This document shows positions 38,856 through 48,645 of a stretch of 64,000 nt of DNA, one piece after another. The notes under the pieces are model-generated. The model ran no database searches and was not told where the DNA came from. It saw only the letters and a list, made by a program, of their open reading frames with translations. The DNA lies in NCBI GenBank assembly GCA_031385005.1, contig JANNBB010000011.1, forward strand, positions 317,046 to 381,045, given 5' to 3'. The stretch comes from JADKIH01 sp031385005. GTDB taxonomy: Bacteria > Bacteroidota > Bacteroidia > AKYH767-A > 2013-40CM-41-45. The number at the start of each line of letters is the position of its first letter. Positions within the stretch are counted from its first letter, which is position 1. The position numbers and the translations under genes were made by a program.

Positions 38856-41800
38856 TTATTCCTGATGATCATATTCATATATATTTCCATCTACTTGTCG
38901 GAGTATTTGCCAATGGCCGGTGTCGTCAAGTTTTTCAAGAATATAATATTCAACGCCATTTTCCCATCCATTATAAGGAGACCATGTAAGATGAACTTGT
39001 CTTCCTTCATTCATTTCGCCTGTCAATAATATTGTTGAAGTATTTCCACTCAACCCCGCATCAATATTGCAATCGTTTACAACCAGTACCCTGTAATAGT
39101 ATTTGCTGGTTTGAACATCGACATCGTAATCCATGTAATCTGTTTGAATAGATGGTACACTCGTTAAATAACTGTAATTGGAATTATCGGTTGAGCGATA
39201 AATTTCATATTGCATCACCTTTTCAGGATGTACTGCCGGAGCAACCCATTCCGTCAACACAGTGGTATTTTCAAAAACGGTTGACCGGACAATATCTACA
39301 AGTTGTCCTTCATATTTATTAACCGGAATGGTAACAGAGGTGTCGCTATAAGAAGTATAAACATTTCCGCACAAATCTGTTGCCATAATTTTATAAGAGA
39401 AAGGAATCGGACACGAACAAGTTGTATCCAGATAAGTATATGTGTCGGGAGGAAGAGAGGTAATATAAGTAAAAGGCATTCCCGGCTCTGCCCGGAAAAG
39501 TTGGTAACTGCTAACCGGACATCCGCTATATGGCGTCCAGTCAACCTGAATTTCTTCTCCTGCTTGCTGCGATGAAACGTTTATCGTAGTATGAGCCGTA
39601 AGCAAATCCAATGGAATTGTATTTCCACACAGATCGATTGCCTGAACCTTATAGGTATAAGTATTCTGCAAAGTATTTAATGCCGTATCTATATATTCAG
39701 AGGTAAGCGCGAAGTTGGTGTTTTGAACATCTGTTTCTGTATAGATTTGTCTATAGATATTCACTTGCGGATCGTGTCTGTAAATAATATAGGCCGCAAG
39801 GTCGATGGCCGGATTGTTTTCCCATATAATTTTGACTGAGGTATTATCCTCAACGGAAACACTCATTATTTTTGTTTCATTCGGTGGTGTGTTGTCTACT
39901 GCCTGAACCATGGAGAAATATGTGACATGTGACGAACAACCATAGGTATTGGTAAGCGTGAGTGTAATGTCGTAGGCACCGGGTATGGTAAAGAATATGG
40001 AAGGATTTGGATCCGTAGAAGTTTGTCCGTTACCGAAATCCCATAAATACTGCGGTCCTTCCAGGTTTGTCGATTGATCGATAAACGTCACATGAAATGG
40101 AGCGCATCCAATAGTATCAAATGTTGTAAATGCAGGCGTAGGAAAAGGCACAACATCAACCGGCTGACTCAAGCGCGCTGTATCTGAACATCCCAAGGAG
40201 TTGAATGCTATTAATTGTACATCGTAGTCTCCTGCAACAGTAAATTGATGCGATGGATTCTGTTGCGTAGAAGTTGTGCCATCTGCAAAATTCCATTGAA
40301 GTGTGCTAAATCCTGTAGTCGTATTTGTAAACGCTGCAGTAAAAGGGACACAGCCACCCGGACTATCAATGGTAAAACTCGTATTAGGTGCAGGAAGCAC
40401 AACCACCGGCTGTGGCATTTCTTTGAATGAAGTACATCCGGAAGTATCTTGTGTAACAAGTGAAACAGTAAATGAGCCCGAGTCGAGGAAAGTATGTACA
40501 GGATCTTTTGAAGTATCCGAATAGCCATCACCGAAATTCCAACTGTAGCTTACAGCATTTGTCGACTGATCAATGAATGTAACATGCAAAGGGGAACACC
40601 CCTGAAGATTGGTGGCTGTAAAATTTGTAATCGGTCCTAACACTTTGATGTAATGATGCTTCGTGACCGAATCAGAGCAACCCAGACTGTTTATCGCTGT
40701 AAGTGTTACATCGAATATTCCGGGAGTATTATAAATGTGTGCAGGATTTTGATTGGTAGAAGTACTGCCATCTCCGAAGTTCCAAAGGTATCGGTCAGCA
40801 TCGCTCGACAAACTCGTAAAATTAACCAGAGAAGGTGCACAAGCCGGAAGATCAGAGCTTATAAAGTCAGCATGCGGTGCACGGATTATAATTTTAGCCG
40901 GCATAATCATAGTGTCCGGACAATTTACATTGACAGAAGTAATCACTAACATGACATCGTAAACGCCCGGTTGAGTATAAGTGTGAGAAGGATTTGGTAA
41001 CGTTGAAGTTGTTCCGTCTCCAAAATCCCAATACCATGAATCGGCCATCGGCGAAGACCGGTTGGTAAATTGAATTGTAGTAGGATAACATCCGGAATCT
41101 GCAGACGTAGTAAACACCGCTTTGAAGACTGGAAAGCCGGGCGCTGTAGCAGTATCTACACATCCATGATTATCTGTGATAATAATAAACGGAAAGCAAC
41201 ATGGACTGTTCACATATTGATGAGTGGGATTTTGAATGTTGGAAGTATCTCCATCGCCAAACGACCATCTCCATGAAACCGGATTGATACTGTGATCAGT
41301 AAAATTTGTAGTTATTGGAAGACAAACTTTGTCGGACACAAAAGTGAATGCTGCATGAGCGGTGTCAACACGAATGTATTGAGGGTAATTAACGACACTC
41401 GTGCACGAGCCACGATACACTGTTAACGATACATTGTAGCTTCCTGCCTGCAAATAATTATGGCTAGGACTAATCTGAGAAGTTGTATTCCCGTCTCCGA
41501 AATTCCATAAATAGCTATCAGCATTAATGGAATTGTTAACGAAAAAAACATTGAGGAAATCACAACCTTGTCGCGGACCGGTTGTAGTAAACGCTGCTTC
41601 CGGCATATTCACCCTAATCGCAGGGTTGATGTAATAAGTGTGGATACAACCTAGATTATCAAAAACAGTCAGACTAACATTGAATGTGCCTTCTGTTAAA
41701 TAAAGATGTGCCGGATTAATTTGCGTAGAAGTTTGACCGTCTCCAAAGTCCCAAAGATAGGATGCATAATTTTGAAGACTGGTATAGAAGTACACGGTAT

Positions 41801-44639
41801 CCATTCCGCAAACTTCGTTTTCGCTGGCAACCAACGGACTCGACATTCCCGAAAAAAGATTGGAAGAAATACTGGCACTGCATCCGGCTGTGTCGGTAAC
41901 GGTTTGTGTAATGATGTAATTCGGCTGACTGTTACTATAGACGTGAACAGGATTTTGAAGCGTATCTGTTGTTCCATCGCCGAGATCCCAAAACCAGCTA
42001 TTGGCATATTTCGAAGTATCGCTAACGTTAACCTGTGTATTTGTGCAACTGGCAGTTTGTGTAATTATAAATCCGGGAATAGGTCCTGAAACTCTGACCA
42101 GACTATCGAATTGCAAAGTTTGTACGAAACCTAATGTGTCAACAGTAGTGAGAGAGACATTGTAAATTCCCTGAAGAGCGTAGATGTGTGTAGGAAATTC
42201 AATGTGCGAAGTATCACCATCGCCGAAGTCCCATAACCAGGAAACGGCTCCCATTACTTTTTTAGTGAACAAGACATTCATCGGTGCACATCCTTTCTGC
42301 ACCAATAACATATCGCCTCTTCCTGTATCGATAGGAAGCGAGTCGGGAGGACCGAAAAAATAAGGGGGAGGACTATATGTAGCAGTGCAAGTTCCGTTTG
42401 AAATCGTTAACACAACATTGTAAGGAGAGAAACTCTGATAGATGTGTAATGGATCTTCGAGGGTGGAAGTAGAGCCATCTCCGAAATCCCACGACCAGGC
42501 TGTTGCACCGACTGAATTCGCATGGAATTGAACCCTTGCCGGGAAAATTGTATCGAGTGGAATACCATAAAAATTCGCCCCGAAAGGAGGAAAGTAAATT
42601 CCATTGCTTTGCATGGTTGAATACGTACAGCCGCCTGTTGTTGTAATGGTTAACGAAGCGCTGTGGTATCCGGGAGCTGCAAAATTATGTGCGGGGTTTT
42701 GTAGTGTGCTTGTTGTACCATCATCAAATTCCCATAACCAGCTAATTGCATTTAAAGAAGTATCGTTAAAATTTACAACATAAGGCGGACAAGTTGTCTG
42801 TGTAAAATCAAATCCTGCATACCCTCCGTTTACTTGAAAGGAACTGAAGTTGCTAATTGATTGTGTACATCCACCGCCGGCTGAAACTGTATTTAAAGAC
42901 ACAGTGAAAAACCCGGGAGTTGTATAAGTATGAGTAGGATTCTGTAGTGTGGATGTTGTACCGTCACCGAAATTCCAGAGCCATGCAATGGAACCCGATG
43001 TTGCATCGGTAAATTGAGCTGTAAGAGGCGCACAACCGGAAGTAGTTGGAGGAGGAATGTAATTGGCCGCAGCATTGATGGTTTGAATGTAACCGACTTT
43101 CCTAATGGTGTCTTTGCAGCCACCGGCGTCTGTGATGATCAGCGAAACGTCGAAGCTTCCTGAAGAAGAATAGGTGTGAACAGGATTCTGTTGTGTAGAA
43201 GTGCTTCCATCTCCGAAAATCCAGAAATAGGAAACACCCGAATTGGGTGACCAGGATGTAAATGAGGTTTGCAAAGGAGGGCAACCGACACGTGGTGATC
43301 CGGTGAATACGCCATCGGGTTTAGTGACGGTAATAATGTTTTGCTGTAATTTACTGGCTGAACATCCGGTTGAACCCTGACATTGCAAGGTTACGCTATA
43401 TATTCCGCTGTTTGTATAGACATGTGTCGGGTTTACGGCCGTTGATGATGTTCCGTCGCCAAAATACCAGATACATGAATTGAAATTGGTTGATGTGTTC
43501 GTGAATTGAGCGGCATGAGGCGCGCAGCCGGAAGAAGGTGAAAATTGAAATCCTGCAGTTGGACGAGTGCCGGTATGGATAAGATTGTTTTTTACAACGG
43601 TATCGACACAGCCGGAAAGTGTTGTAACGATTAACGATACAGAAAAATTTCCGCCTGTTGTATAAGTATGAGGTGTTGAATTCAACATACCTACAGATCC
43701 GTCTCCGAAGTCCCACAGACTTGTTGCAACATTCGAGTTCGTGTTGGTGAATTGGACAGTTAAAGGAGTACAGCCGCTATCTACATCGATAGTGAAATCA
43801 GCAAAATTATTGAAACCGACTCGAATGAGTACAGGATTGTCAGATGTGTCTTTACAGCCGAATGTATTGGTGACGATGAGAGAAACATAATAAGTGCCCT
43901 GGCCGGAATAAATATGCGAGGGGTTTTGAAGAGAAGATGTTTGTTGGTCGCCGAATGACCATTGCCAGTTCATTCCGTTTTGCGCACTATTGGAGAATTG
44001 AAAACTCGAAGCCGGATCGCAAGTCGTTGAATCGGTCGCGATGATTGTTGCATCCGGCTTGGGATGAACGGTTATATATTGATTGATGATTTTAATATCC
44101 TGACAGCCGTAAGTACCCGTAGCAACTAATGTGACGGTGAAAACTCCTGCATATGTGAAGGAGTGTGTCGGATTTACAAGAGTAGAAGTTGTACCGTCTC
44201 CGAAATCCCACAAATAAGTTGCGGCACCTGTAGATGTATTCGTGAATGAGAATACATTGTTGTCGGGACAGGAAGTGGTAATGTTTGAATGAAAGGAGGC
44301 GCTGGGTTTTGGGACAACTGTTATAAAATTCACATAAAGAGCTGTGTCAGCATTTCCGGAAGCGTCATAGGCCACCAATTTTACTGTATAATTTCCGGGT
44401 GTTGTATAAAGGTTGGAAGGATTTGCAAGCGTGGATGAATTTCCGTTTCCAAGATCCCAATAATAGGAAACAGCATTCGATGAAGTACTGGTAAATTGCA
44501 CATTGAGAGGTGCGCATCCCGTTGTTTGATTGGCTGTGAAAGACGCGGATGGAGATGCTTGTATTGCATCGCAAAAGGCGCAAGAAAGCAGGAGTATAAA
44601 TACCCACGCTAAGGTCTTACCTAAATTCCTATCCAGCAT
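38856..44639 (-). CDS. giant secreted PKD-repeat / Fn3 protein without a C-terminal sorting domain
   Basis: 1927 residues. After a signal peptide (LAWVFILLLSCAFCDAIQAS) I count 19 PKD domains, each about 80 residues, marked by WDFGDG-type motifs followed by STLQNPTHTY-type and VSLIV.. strands; four motifs are degenerate (LGNGN, SFGDQQ, EFDDG, NFADG). From about residue 1570 come fibronectin-III-like repeats (VKIIWENNP, IQVDWTPYSG, TVLTEWVAPA), the fourth (VHLTWSPYNGW) cut short at the stop. Proteins of this layout normally continue into a gliding-motility-associated type B C-terminal domain used by type IX secretion; none is present. Predicted cell-surface adhesin or matrix protein. The small Fn3-like gene lies 76 bp upstream on the same strand. 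Confidence 0.85.
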   Translation of the reverse strand: MLDRNLGKTLAWVFILLLSCAFCDAIQASPSASFTANQTTGCAPLNVQFTSTSSNAVSYYWDLGNGNSSTLANPSNLYTTPGNYTVKLVAYDASGNADTALYVNFITVVPKPSASFHSNITTSCPDNNVFSFTNTSTGAATYLWDFGDGTTSTLVNPTHSFTYAGVFTVTLVATGTYGCQDIKIINQYITVHPKPDATIIATDSTTCDPASSFQFSNSAQNGMNWQWSFGDQQTSSLQNPSHIYSGQGTYYVSLIVTNTFGCKDTSDNPVLIRVGFNNFADFTIDVDSGCTPLTVQFTNTNSNVATSLWDFGDGSVGMLNSTPHTYTTGGNFSVSLIVTTLSGCVDTVVKNNLIHTGTRPTAGFQFSPSSGCAPHAAQFTNTSTNFNSCIWYFGDGTSSTAVNPTHVYTNSGIYSVTLQCQGSTGCSASKLQQNIITVTKPDGVFTGSPRVGCPPLQTSFTSWSPNSGVSYFWIFGDGSTSTQQNPVHTYSSSGSFDVSLIITDAGGCKDTIRKVGYIQTINAAANYIPPPTTSGCAPLTAQFTDATSGSIAWLWNFGDGTTSTLQNPTHTYTTPGFFTVSLNTVSAGGGCTQSISNFSSFQVNGGYAGFDFTQTTCPPYVVNFNDTSLNAISWLWEFDDGTTSTLQNPAHNFAAPGYHSASLTITTTGGCTYSTMQSNGIYFPPFGANFYGIPLDTIFPARVQFHANSVGATAWSWDFGDGSTSTLEDPLHIYQSFSPYNVVLTISNGTCTATYSPPPYFFGPPDSLPIDTGRGDMLLVQKGCAPMNVLFTKKVMGAVSWLWDFGDGDTSHIEFPTHIYALQGIYNVSLTTVDTLGFVQTLQFDSLVRVSGPIPGFIITQTASCTNTQVNVSDTSKYANSWFWDLGDGTTDTLQNPVHVYSNSQPNYIITQTVTDTAGCSASISSNLFSGMSSPLVASENEVCGMDTVYFYTSLQNYASYLWDFGDGQTSTQINPAHLYLTEGTFNVSLTVFDNLGCIHTYYINPAIRVNMPEAAFTTTGPRQGCDFLNVFFVNNSINADSYLWNFGDGNTTSQISPSHNYLQAGSYNVSLTVYRGSCTSVVNYPQYIRVDTAHAAFTFVSDKVCLPITTNFTDHSINPVSWRWSFGDGDTSNIQNPTHQYVNSPCCFPFIIITDNHGCVDTATAPGFPVFKAVFTTSADSGCYPTTIQFTNRSSPMADSWYWDFGDGTTSTLPNPSHTYTQPGVYDVMLVITSVNVNCPDTMIMPAKIIIRAPHADFISSDLPACAPSLVNFTSLSSDADRYLWNFGDGSTSTNQNPAHIYNTPGIFDVTLTAINSLGCSDSVTKHHYIKVLGPITNFTATNLQGCSPLHVTFIDQSTNAVSYSWNFGDGYSDTSKDPVHTFLDSGSFTVSLVTQDTSGCTSFKEMPQPVVVLPAPNTSFTIDSPGGCVPFTAAFTNTTTGFSTLQWNFADGTTSTQQNPSHQFTVAGDYDVQLIAFNSLGCSDTARLSQPVDVVPFPTPAFTTFDTIGCAPFHVTFIDQSTNLEGPQYLWDFGNGQTSTDPNPSIFFTIPGAYDITLTLTNTYGCSSHVTYFSMVQAVDNTPPNETKIMSVSVEDNTSVKIIWENNPAIDLAAYIIYRHDPQVNIYRQIYTETDVQNTNFALTSEYIDTALNTLQNTYTYKVQAIDLCGNTIPLDLLTAHTTINVSSQQAGEEIQVDWTPYSGCPVSSYQLFRAEPGMPFTYITSLPPDTYTYLDTTCSCPIPFSYKIMATDLCGNVYTSYSDTSVTIPVNKYEGQLVDIVRSTVFENTTVLTEWVAPAVHPEKVMQYEIYRSTDNSNYSYLTSVPSIQTDYMDYDVDVQTSKYYYRVLVVNDCNIDAGLSGNTSTILLTGEMNEGRQVHLTWSPYNGWENGVEYYILEKLDDTGHWQILRQVDGNIYEYDHQE

Positions 44640-44715
44640 TATGATAAAATTAAATTACATGAATCTGCAGTATCTTTTTTTAAATGTTTAGTACTGTCAG
44701 AAAATGGGTTCAGGT

Positions 44716-45246
44716 TTACTTAACCTGAACCATTCTGTTGTTTTTGTCTATTAATAAAGGATTCACTTCAGGTGCATCAACAGATTTCGGATCTGCCTGA
44801 GCGACTAATTTGCCTTCATTGTCGATTTGTTTGATGCGGTATTGAGAAGTTCCGCTTACCGGCTTCGTGTCAACCCAGCTATATAACAATTCGAGTTGTG
44901 AACCAATTCCTTCTTTTAAACCGACAGGTTCGAATTCGTTTCCGTCAACCGAACGTTCAATTACATAAATGCAATCGTTTGAATTGCCTTTCGCTACCCA
45001 GTTCAGATATACTCTGCCTGTATTGAAGACAATGTTCTGTTTAACAAATTCAAGTTTACCCGGTTGTTTGATAGCGACGGCAGGCTCTTGTGCCACAACA
45101 CTCATTGCTGCAAATACCAGTACATAGAGTAATACCAGTTCTAATGCATACATTAAAAGTTTATTCGATGAAGCCTTCGAACGAATGATTCTTAACGTTC
45201 CTGAAGTTTGCATGTCACCGATTGATTTGGAGATAAATGTTTTCAT
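44716..45246 (-). CDS. secreted Fn3-like protein of type IX substrate flavour
   Basis: 176 residues with an internal hydrophobic segment (YALELVLLYVLVFAAMSVVAQ) after a 30-residue basic N-terminus, followed by one beta domain: NTGRVYLNWVAKGNSND, YVIERSVDGNEFEPVGL, and SGTSQYRIKQIDNEGKLV. This NW..ERS.DG..F....YR.KQ.D.DG pattern is common just before the sorting domain of Bacteroidota secreted proteins. The end (NPLLIDKNNRMVQVK) may be a vestige of a sorting-domain-like strand. Function unknown; probably co-transcribed with the PKD protein. Confidence 0.6.
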   Translation of the reverse strand: MKTFISKSIGDMQTSGTLRIIRSKASSNKLLMYALELVLLYVLVFAAMSVVAQEPAVAIKQPGKLEFVKQNIVFNTGRVYLNWVAKGNSNDCIYVIERSVDGNEFEPVGLKEGIGSQLELLYSWVDTKPVSGTSQYRIKQIDNEGKLVAQADPKSVDAPEVNPLLIDKNNRMVQVK

Positions 45247-45575
45247 CTTATTTTATTTTGACTTTTGTTACAATATATACTTAAGACACCCCTACCGGTT
45301 TTTTGATTTAACCCTATTTCTTACAACTGTAAGGTTTAGACAATTTTTAATAAAAGATTTGAAGTTCTCCTGTAAATTAGATGGGAAAAGGCCTGTACAA
45401 AAGGGTTACATCAAATCAAAAATTATTTTTATTGAATTAACAAGCAATTAATACTTATAATATACTGTTTTGATTTTTTTTGCTGAAAGCCGAAAAAAAA
45501 ATTAAACGGAATGTATCAAAATCAAAATACTGTCGTTATACCACTTTATAAATCTGATAACTCCAAAAAGGAAAA
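45247..45575. other. divergent intergenic region
   Basis: 329 bp, strongly AT-rich, between the small secreted-protein gene and the plus-strand helical protein. A 10-bp inverted pair TTTTGATTTT / AAAATCAAAA lies at about 45471-45480 and 45518-45527. TATACTGTTTTG nearby is near the -7 consensus with wrong spacing. I see no gene. Confidence 0.35.
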
Positions 45576-47030
45576 ATGGAAGCATTAAACAAAACAATTA
45601 AGAAATTAAGCGAAGGCGAATATCAGGAATTGTTAGCGGCTGTTGCAGGTCGTAAAAACAATAAGCCCTATCTGGTTTTGGAAGCTGCCCGTAAAAGCAG
45701 TTTAGATGAGAATAAGATGATGGAAGTTCTTGGAGTTAATCCCAGCACTTATTATACATTAAAGTCGCGACTCAACGAAAGAATCGCTCAATACCTTTCT
45801 CAAAATGTCAAAAATCCGATCAGTGCACTGAAAGATAAAGTTGCCCTTGTACCTGCAATGGTATTCAGTAACGATCGTGAAGTAGCTGTTCGTGCTCTCA
45901 AAAATCTCGAGAAACAACTTATCGAATATGATTTATCGAATGAGTTGATTGTCGTTTATAAAGCACTCGCTCGCTTAAGTATGTATAATACCGATTTCGA
46001 TTATTATGAAAAGGAATACAACCGCCATGTAGCATATTCTCTTTCTGTAGTAAAAGCAGAAGATATTTTCTACGATTTCGTTAAACGTACCGGTAATTTT
46101 ATGCTTTCCCGCGACGAGCGCGATAAAGAAGCCGTAAAAGCTTCCCTCCGTGAACTCACCAATATATCCGAGCTTTACCAAGGACATCGCTTATTTGTCA
46201 TGTTCAACATCGTTCGAATTTATTACCTATGCATTTTCACAAAACCTGAAAATCTGAAGTCTCTTGAAATCGAAGTCGACACAATTTTACAACAAGTTAA
46301 AAAGCACTTCGACAAATACGAGCTTGACACTTTCTATCAAAGCATTAAATTCCTGGTCGATTACCTATACTTTGAATACTACCAGAAAACCGGAAATGCT
46401 GTAAGAGCCGATCATTATTACAACATCATCAATAATGGTGTTCCTGAAGTTGCCTTTAAGCCGGTTTTTAGTTTTTATGTGACTCAATTCCTCAACTCTA
46501 AGATTGAACGCTTTCTGGTTAACGGAAATGTTCAGGAACTGACCAACATCAATAGCGAACTCGAAGGAAATTTTGAAACAGATATTTCCGAACCATATCC
46601 TTGCGTTTCTTTCCGTCGCTTCCTTGCTATCGGAAAGTTTTATGAAGGAGATTATTCTGCTTCCGCACGAATTATGAATAATCTGAGAAACGAAGTATCC
46701 ATGAAAAAGTATTTATTCAGTGATGTGGAATACAAATTATTCCAGGCCATGCAATATTGCTTCCTCGGCGAAGACGGACTTTGCAGTCAGCTTTTACATA
46801 GCGTAAAACGCCAGATCACTGAAGACGAAAAATTATTTGATTCCGCAGCGATCTTCATTAAATTATTAAAGGCAGCTATCAAACCGGAAGAGTTCCGCAA
46901 AAAAGTAAAGCGCCTGACGGAAATATATGAATCATTTAAAGCAGCCAATACCGGAAGCAATAGCATACTCTGGTTCGTGAAAATGGATGATGCAATGATT
47001 CGTAAACTTGCCAATCCGATAAAAGACTAA
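45576..47030 (+). CDS. conserved helical (TPR-like) protein of unknown function
   Basis: 484 residues, no signal peptide or TM helix, predicted almost wholly alpha-helical. It starts with KKLSEGEYQELLAAVAGRKNN and a short helix-turn-helix-like stretch (DENKMMEVLGVNPSTYYTLKSRLNERI), then repeated paired helices rich in Tyr/Leu such as YEKEYNRHVAYSLSVVKAED and YEGDYSASARIMNNL that suggest tetratricopeptide-type solenoid packing. I do not recognise a named family. A strong terminator follows directly. The N-terminal part could bind nucleic acid, but that is inference. Confidence 0.6.
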   Translation: MEALNKTIKKLSEGEYQELLAAVAGRKNNKPYLVLEAARKSSLDENKMMEVLGVNPSTYYTLKSRLNERIAQYLSQNVKNPISALKDKVALVPAMVFSNDREVAVRALKNLEKQLIEYDLSNELIVVYKALARLSMYNTDFDYYEKEYNRHVAYSLSVVKAEDIFYDFVKRTGNFMLSRDERDKEAVKASLRELTNISELYQGHRLFVMFNIVRIYYLCIFTKPENLKSLEIEVDTILQQVKKHFDKYELDTFYQSIKFLVDYLYFEYYQKTGNAVRADHYYNIINNGVPEVAFKPVFSFYVTQFLNSKIERFLVNGNVQELTNINSELEGNFETDISEPYPCVSFRRFLAIGKFYEGDYSASARIMNNLRNEVSMKKYLFSDVEYKLFQAMQYCFLGEDGLCSQLLHSVKRQITEDEKLFDSAAIFIKLLKAAIKPEEFRKKVKRLTEIYESFKAANTGSNSILWFVKMDDAMIRKLANPIKD

Positions 47031-47040
47031 ACACATGCAA

Positions 47041-47068
47041 AAAAAAGCCGCTCTTGAGCGGCTTTTTT
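47041..47068. terminator. bidirectional rho-independent terminator
   Basis: AAAAAAGCCGCTC (47041-47053) pairs exactly with GAGCGGCTTTTTT (47056-47068). It lies between the stop of the helical protein and the stop of the convergent response regulator (47070), with A/T runs usable on both strands. Confidence 0.9.
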
Positions 47069-47069
47069 G

Positions 47070-47480
47070 TTAGAAGTTTATTGCGTCGAGATACTTTTCG
47101 TTCAAAGGCTTGTTGACATATTTTACTACCAGCGGATTTGTGGAAGCACGGTTTATATCTTCCGGACTGATAGACGATGAAAGTACAATCACTTTGCTGT
47201 ATGCTAGAATGTTTGCCGGAAGTTTTTCAAATTCTTCCAGAAAACCAAAGCCATCCATGATCGGCATATTCAAATCAAGAAATATTACCTGAGGCAAATT
47301 GTCAATGGAGTCTGCATGCTCTCTCAGATATTGCAATGCCAATTCACCGGAGTTTTTAACCACTACCCGCGTTGAAAAATGGTTGGTAGTAATCATTCGC
47401 TCGTTGATAAAGTTATCAATATCGTTGTCGTCGATGAGGAGAACAATGTTGAACTTGTTTTTTTTATCTTCTGTTTTCAT
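47070..47480 (-). CDS. single-domain response regulator
   Basis: 136 residues forming only a receiver domain: acidic pair DDND (VLLIDDNDIDNFI), phospho-acceptor Asp in VIFLDLNMPIMDG, Ser/Thr in VLSSS and Lys in VNKP. No output domain. I start at ATG 47480 (MKTEDKK); the longer frame to 47534 would run into the tRNA gene. Such stand-alone receivers (CheY-like) often couple to hybrid kinases in Bacteroidota. The nearest kinase in the window is the orphan at 37586-38560, a pairing that is only a guess. Confidence 0.9.
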   Translation of the reverse strand: MKTEDKKNKFNIVLLIDDNDIDNFINERMITTNHFSTRVVVKNSGELALQYLREHADSIDNLPQVIFLDLNMPIMDGFGFLEEFEKLPANILAYSKVIVLSSSISPEDINRASTNPLVVKYVNKPLNEKYLDAINF

Positions 47481-47502
47481 TGCATTTATTATGAGCGAAA
47501 AG

Positions 47503-47575
47503 TGGTGATGAGTGGAATCGAACCACCGACACAAGGATTTTCAGTCCTTTGCTCTACCAACTGAGCTACATCACC
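47503..47575 (-). tRNA. tRNA-Phe (GAA)
   Basis: A full cloverleaf is readable on the minus strand: acceptor GGTGATG pairs with CATCACC, D-arm AGCTCAGTTGGTAGAGC, anticodon loop CTGAAAA with anticodon GAA flanked by the AAGGA/TCCTT stem, and the T-loop GGTTCGATTCC. Length is 73 nt with A as discriminator. CCA is not encoded (the next bases are CT), as is usual in this phylum, so it must be added after transcription. Confidence 0.97.
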
Positions 47576-47584
47576 GTCTTGCGG

Positions 47585-47614
47585 CAAAAGTATGAAAAAA
47601 ACAAATCTTCCAAA
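47585..47614 (-). promoter_or_regulatory. Bacteroidota-type promoter of tRNA-Phe
   Basis: On the minus strand TTTG (47614-47611) is followed by 18 bp and TACTTTTG (47592-47585), an exact TAnnTTTG -7 box. The tRNA 5' end (47575) lies 10 nt beyond, so the leader is only a few bases. The response regulator downstream may share this transcript. Confidence 0.75.
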
Positions 47615-47842
47615 ATATTTTTAATCCCTTCTTCAGAATAGTTTTCGTCTTTTGGTCTAAGAAAGTGCTTTTAATAGGCGCGGACACTGTATTCTTGCTT
47701 TTATTCAGGATGAAAAAGATATTTTTATTTTTTTCCTGATTTCATATGATCAAGTTGATTTATTATTCATCGTATTGAGTATTTTTGACAAGAAAAATTT
47801 CACAAGTAATTGATAATAAGAAGACCACGATTAATCTAGCCG

Positions 47843-48577
47843 ATGAACCTCACCATTGACATTGGAAATACAGCAACAAAAATTATCGTGTTTGACGATA
47901 CGGTTCCTGTATATAGAAAGGTCGTCAAAGTGCTCTCACCCTTAATCATAAAAAGTCTCCTCAAACGACTTCCCGTCGAATATTGCCTGCTCTCTTCCGT
48001 TGTAAAAGTGAAACAACCTGTCTTGAATACTTTGACCAGCATAAAGCACTTCCAAAGGTTGAAGCCATCCACACTTTTGCCGCTAAAAAACCGCTACAAG
48101 ACTCCTTCAACACTCGGTAACGACAGGTTGGCGAATGCCATTGCCGGAGCTTTTTTATTCCCGGGTAAAAACGTTTTAGTAATAGACGCAGGTACATGTA
48201 TTAAGTATGACTTCATTAACAGCAAAGGTGAATACATGGGAGGAAGCATTTCACCGGGGATGGAAATGAGGTTTAAATCTATGCATCAGTTTACCGGAAA
48301 GCTTCCATTAGTTAAAGACGAAAAAACTAAAAAATTAACAGGTCAATCTACCCGGGAAGCTTTGCAAACAGGTGTAATCGTTGGAATTACGGAAGAGATC
48401 AAAGGGTTTATTTCCAGATATAAGCAAAAACATAAATCGTTAAGTGTCATTTTAACGGGTGGCGATTCCAAACGCTTTGCAGAAGAGCTAAAAATGAGCA
48501 TCTTTGCGGCCGCAGATATGGTAAATCTCGGCTTGAATGAGATAATTAGGCATCAAAATCAGAAAAAGAAAACCTGA
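47843..48577 (+). CDS. coaX: type III pantothenate kinase
   Basis: Phosphorylates pantothenate, first step of CoA synthesis, in an ATP-driven ASKHA fold. 244 residues with phosphate-1 motif DIGNTATKI, the GNDRLANAIA pantothenate-binding stretch, VIDAGTCIKYDFI (phosphate-2) and GGSISPGMEMRFKSMHQFTGKLP. The adenosine-like LTGGDSKRF is near the C-terminus. The two following genes (outer-membrane protein, heme A synthase) are on the same strand. Confidence 0.95.
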   Translation: MNLTIDIGNTATKIIVFDDTVPVYRKVVKVLSPLIIKSLLKRLPVEYCLLSSVVKVKQPVLNTLTSIKHFQRLKPSTLLPLKNRYKTPSTLGNDRLANAIAGAFLFPGKNVLVIDAGTCIKYDFINSKGEYMGGSISPGMEMRFKSMHQFTGKLPLVKDEKTKKLTGQSTREALQTGVIVGITEEIKGFISRYKQKHKSLSVILTGGDSKRFAEELKMSIFAAADMVNLGLNEIIRHQNQKKKT

Positions 48578-48645
48578 TATACCATCTGACTCAAAGCATT
48601 TCATCCATTGAAATACTTTTATTCATCAATCTTTAATTTTAATAA

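Noticed and set aside
40000..44600. Repeated DNA in the PKD gene as a CRISPR or tandem repeat array
   Set aside because: The repeats are about 240 bp, protein-coding and only similar at the amino-acid level.
47481..47534. Longer N-terminus for the response regulator
   Set aside because: It would run into the tRNA-Phe gene; the receiver domain starts after Met47480.
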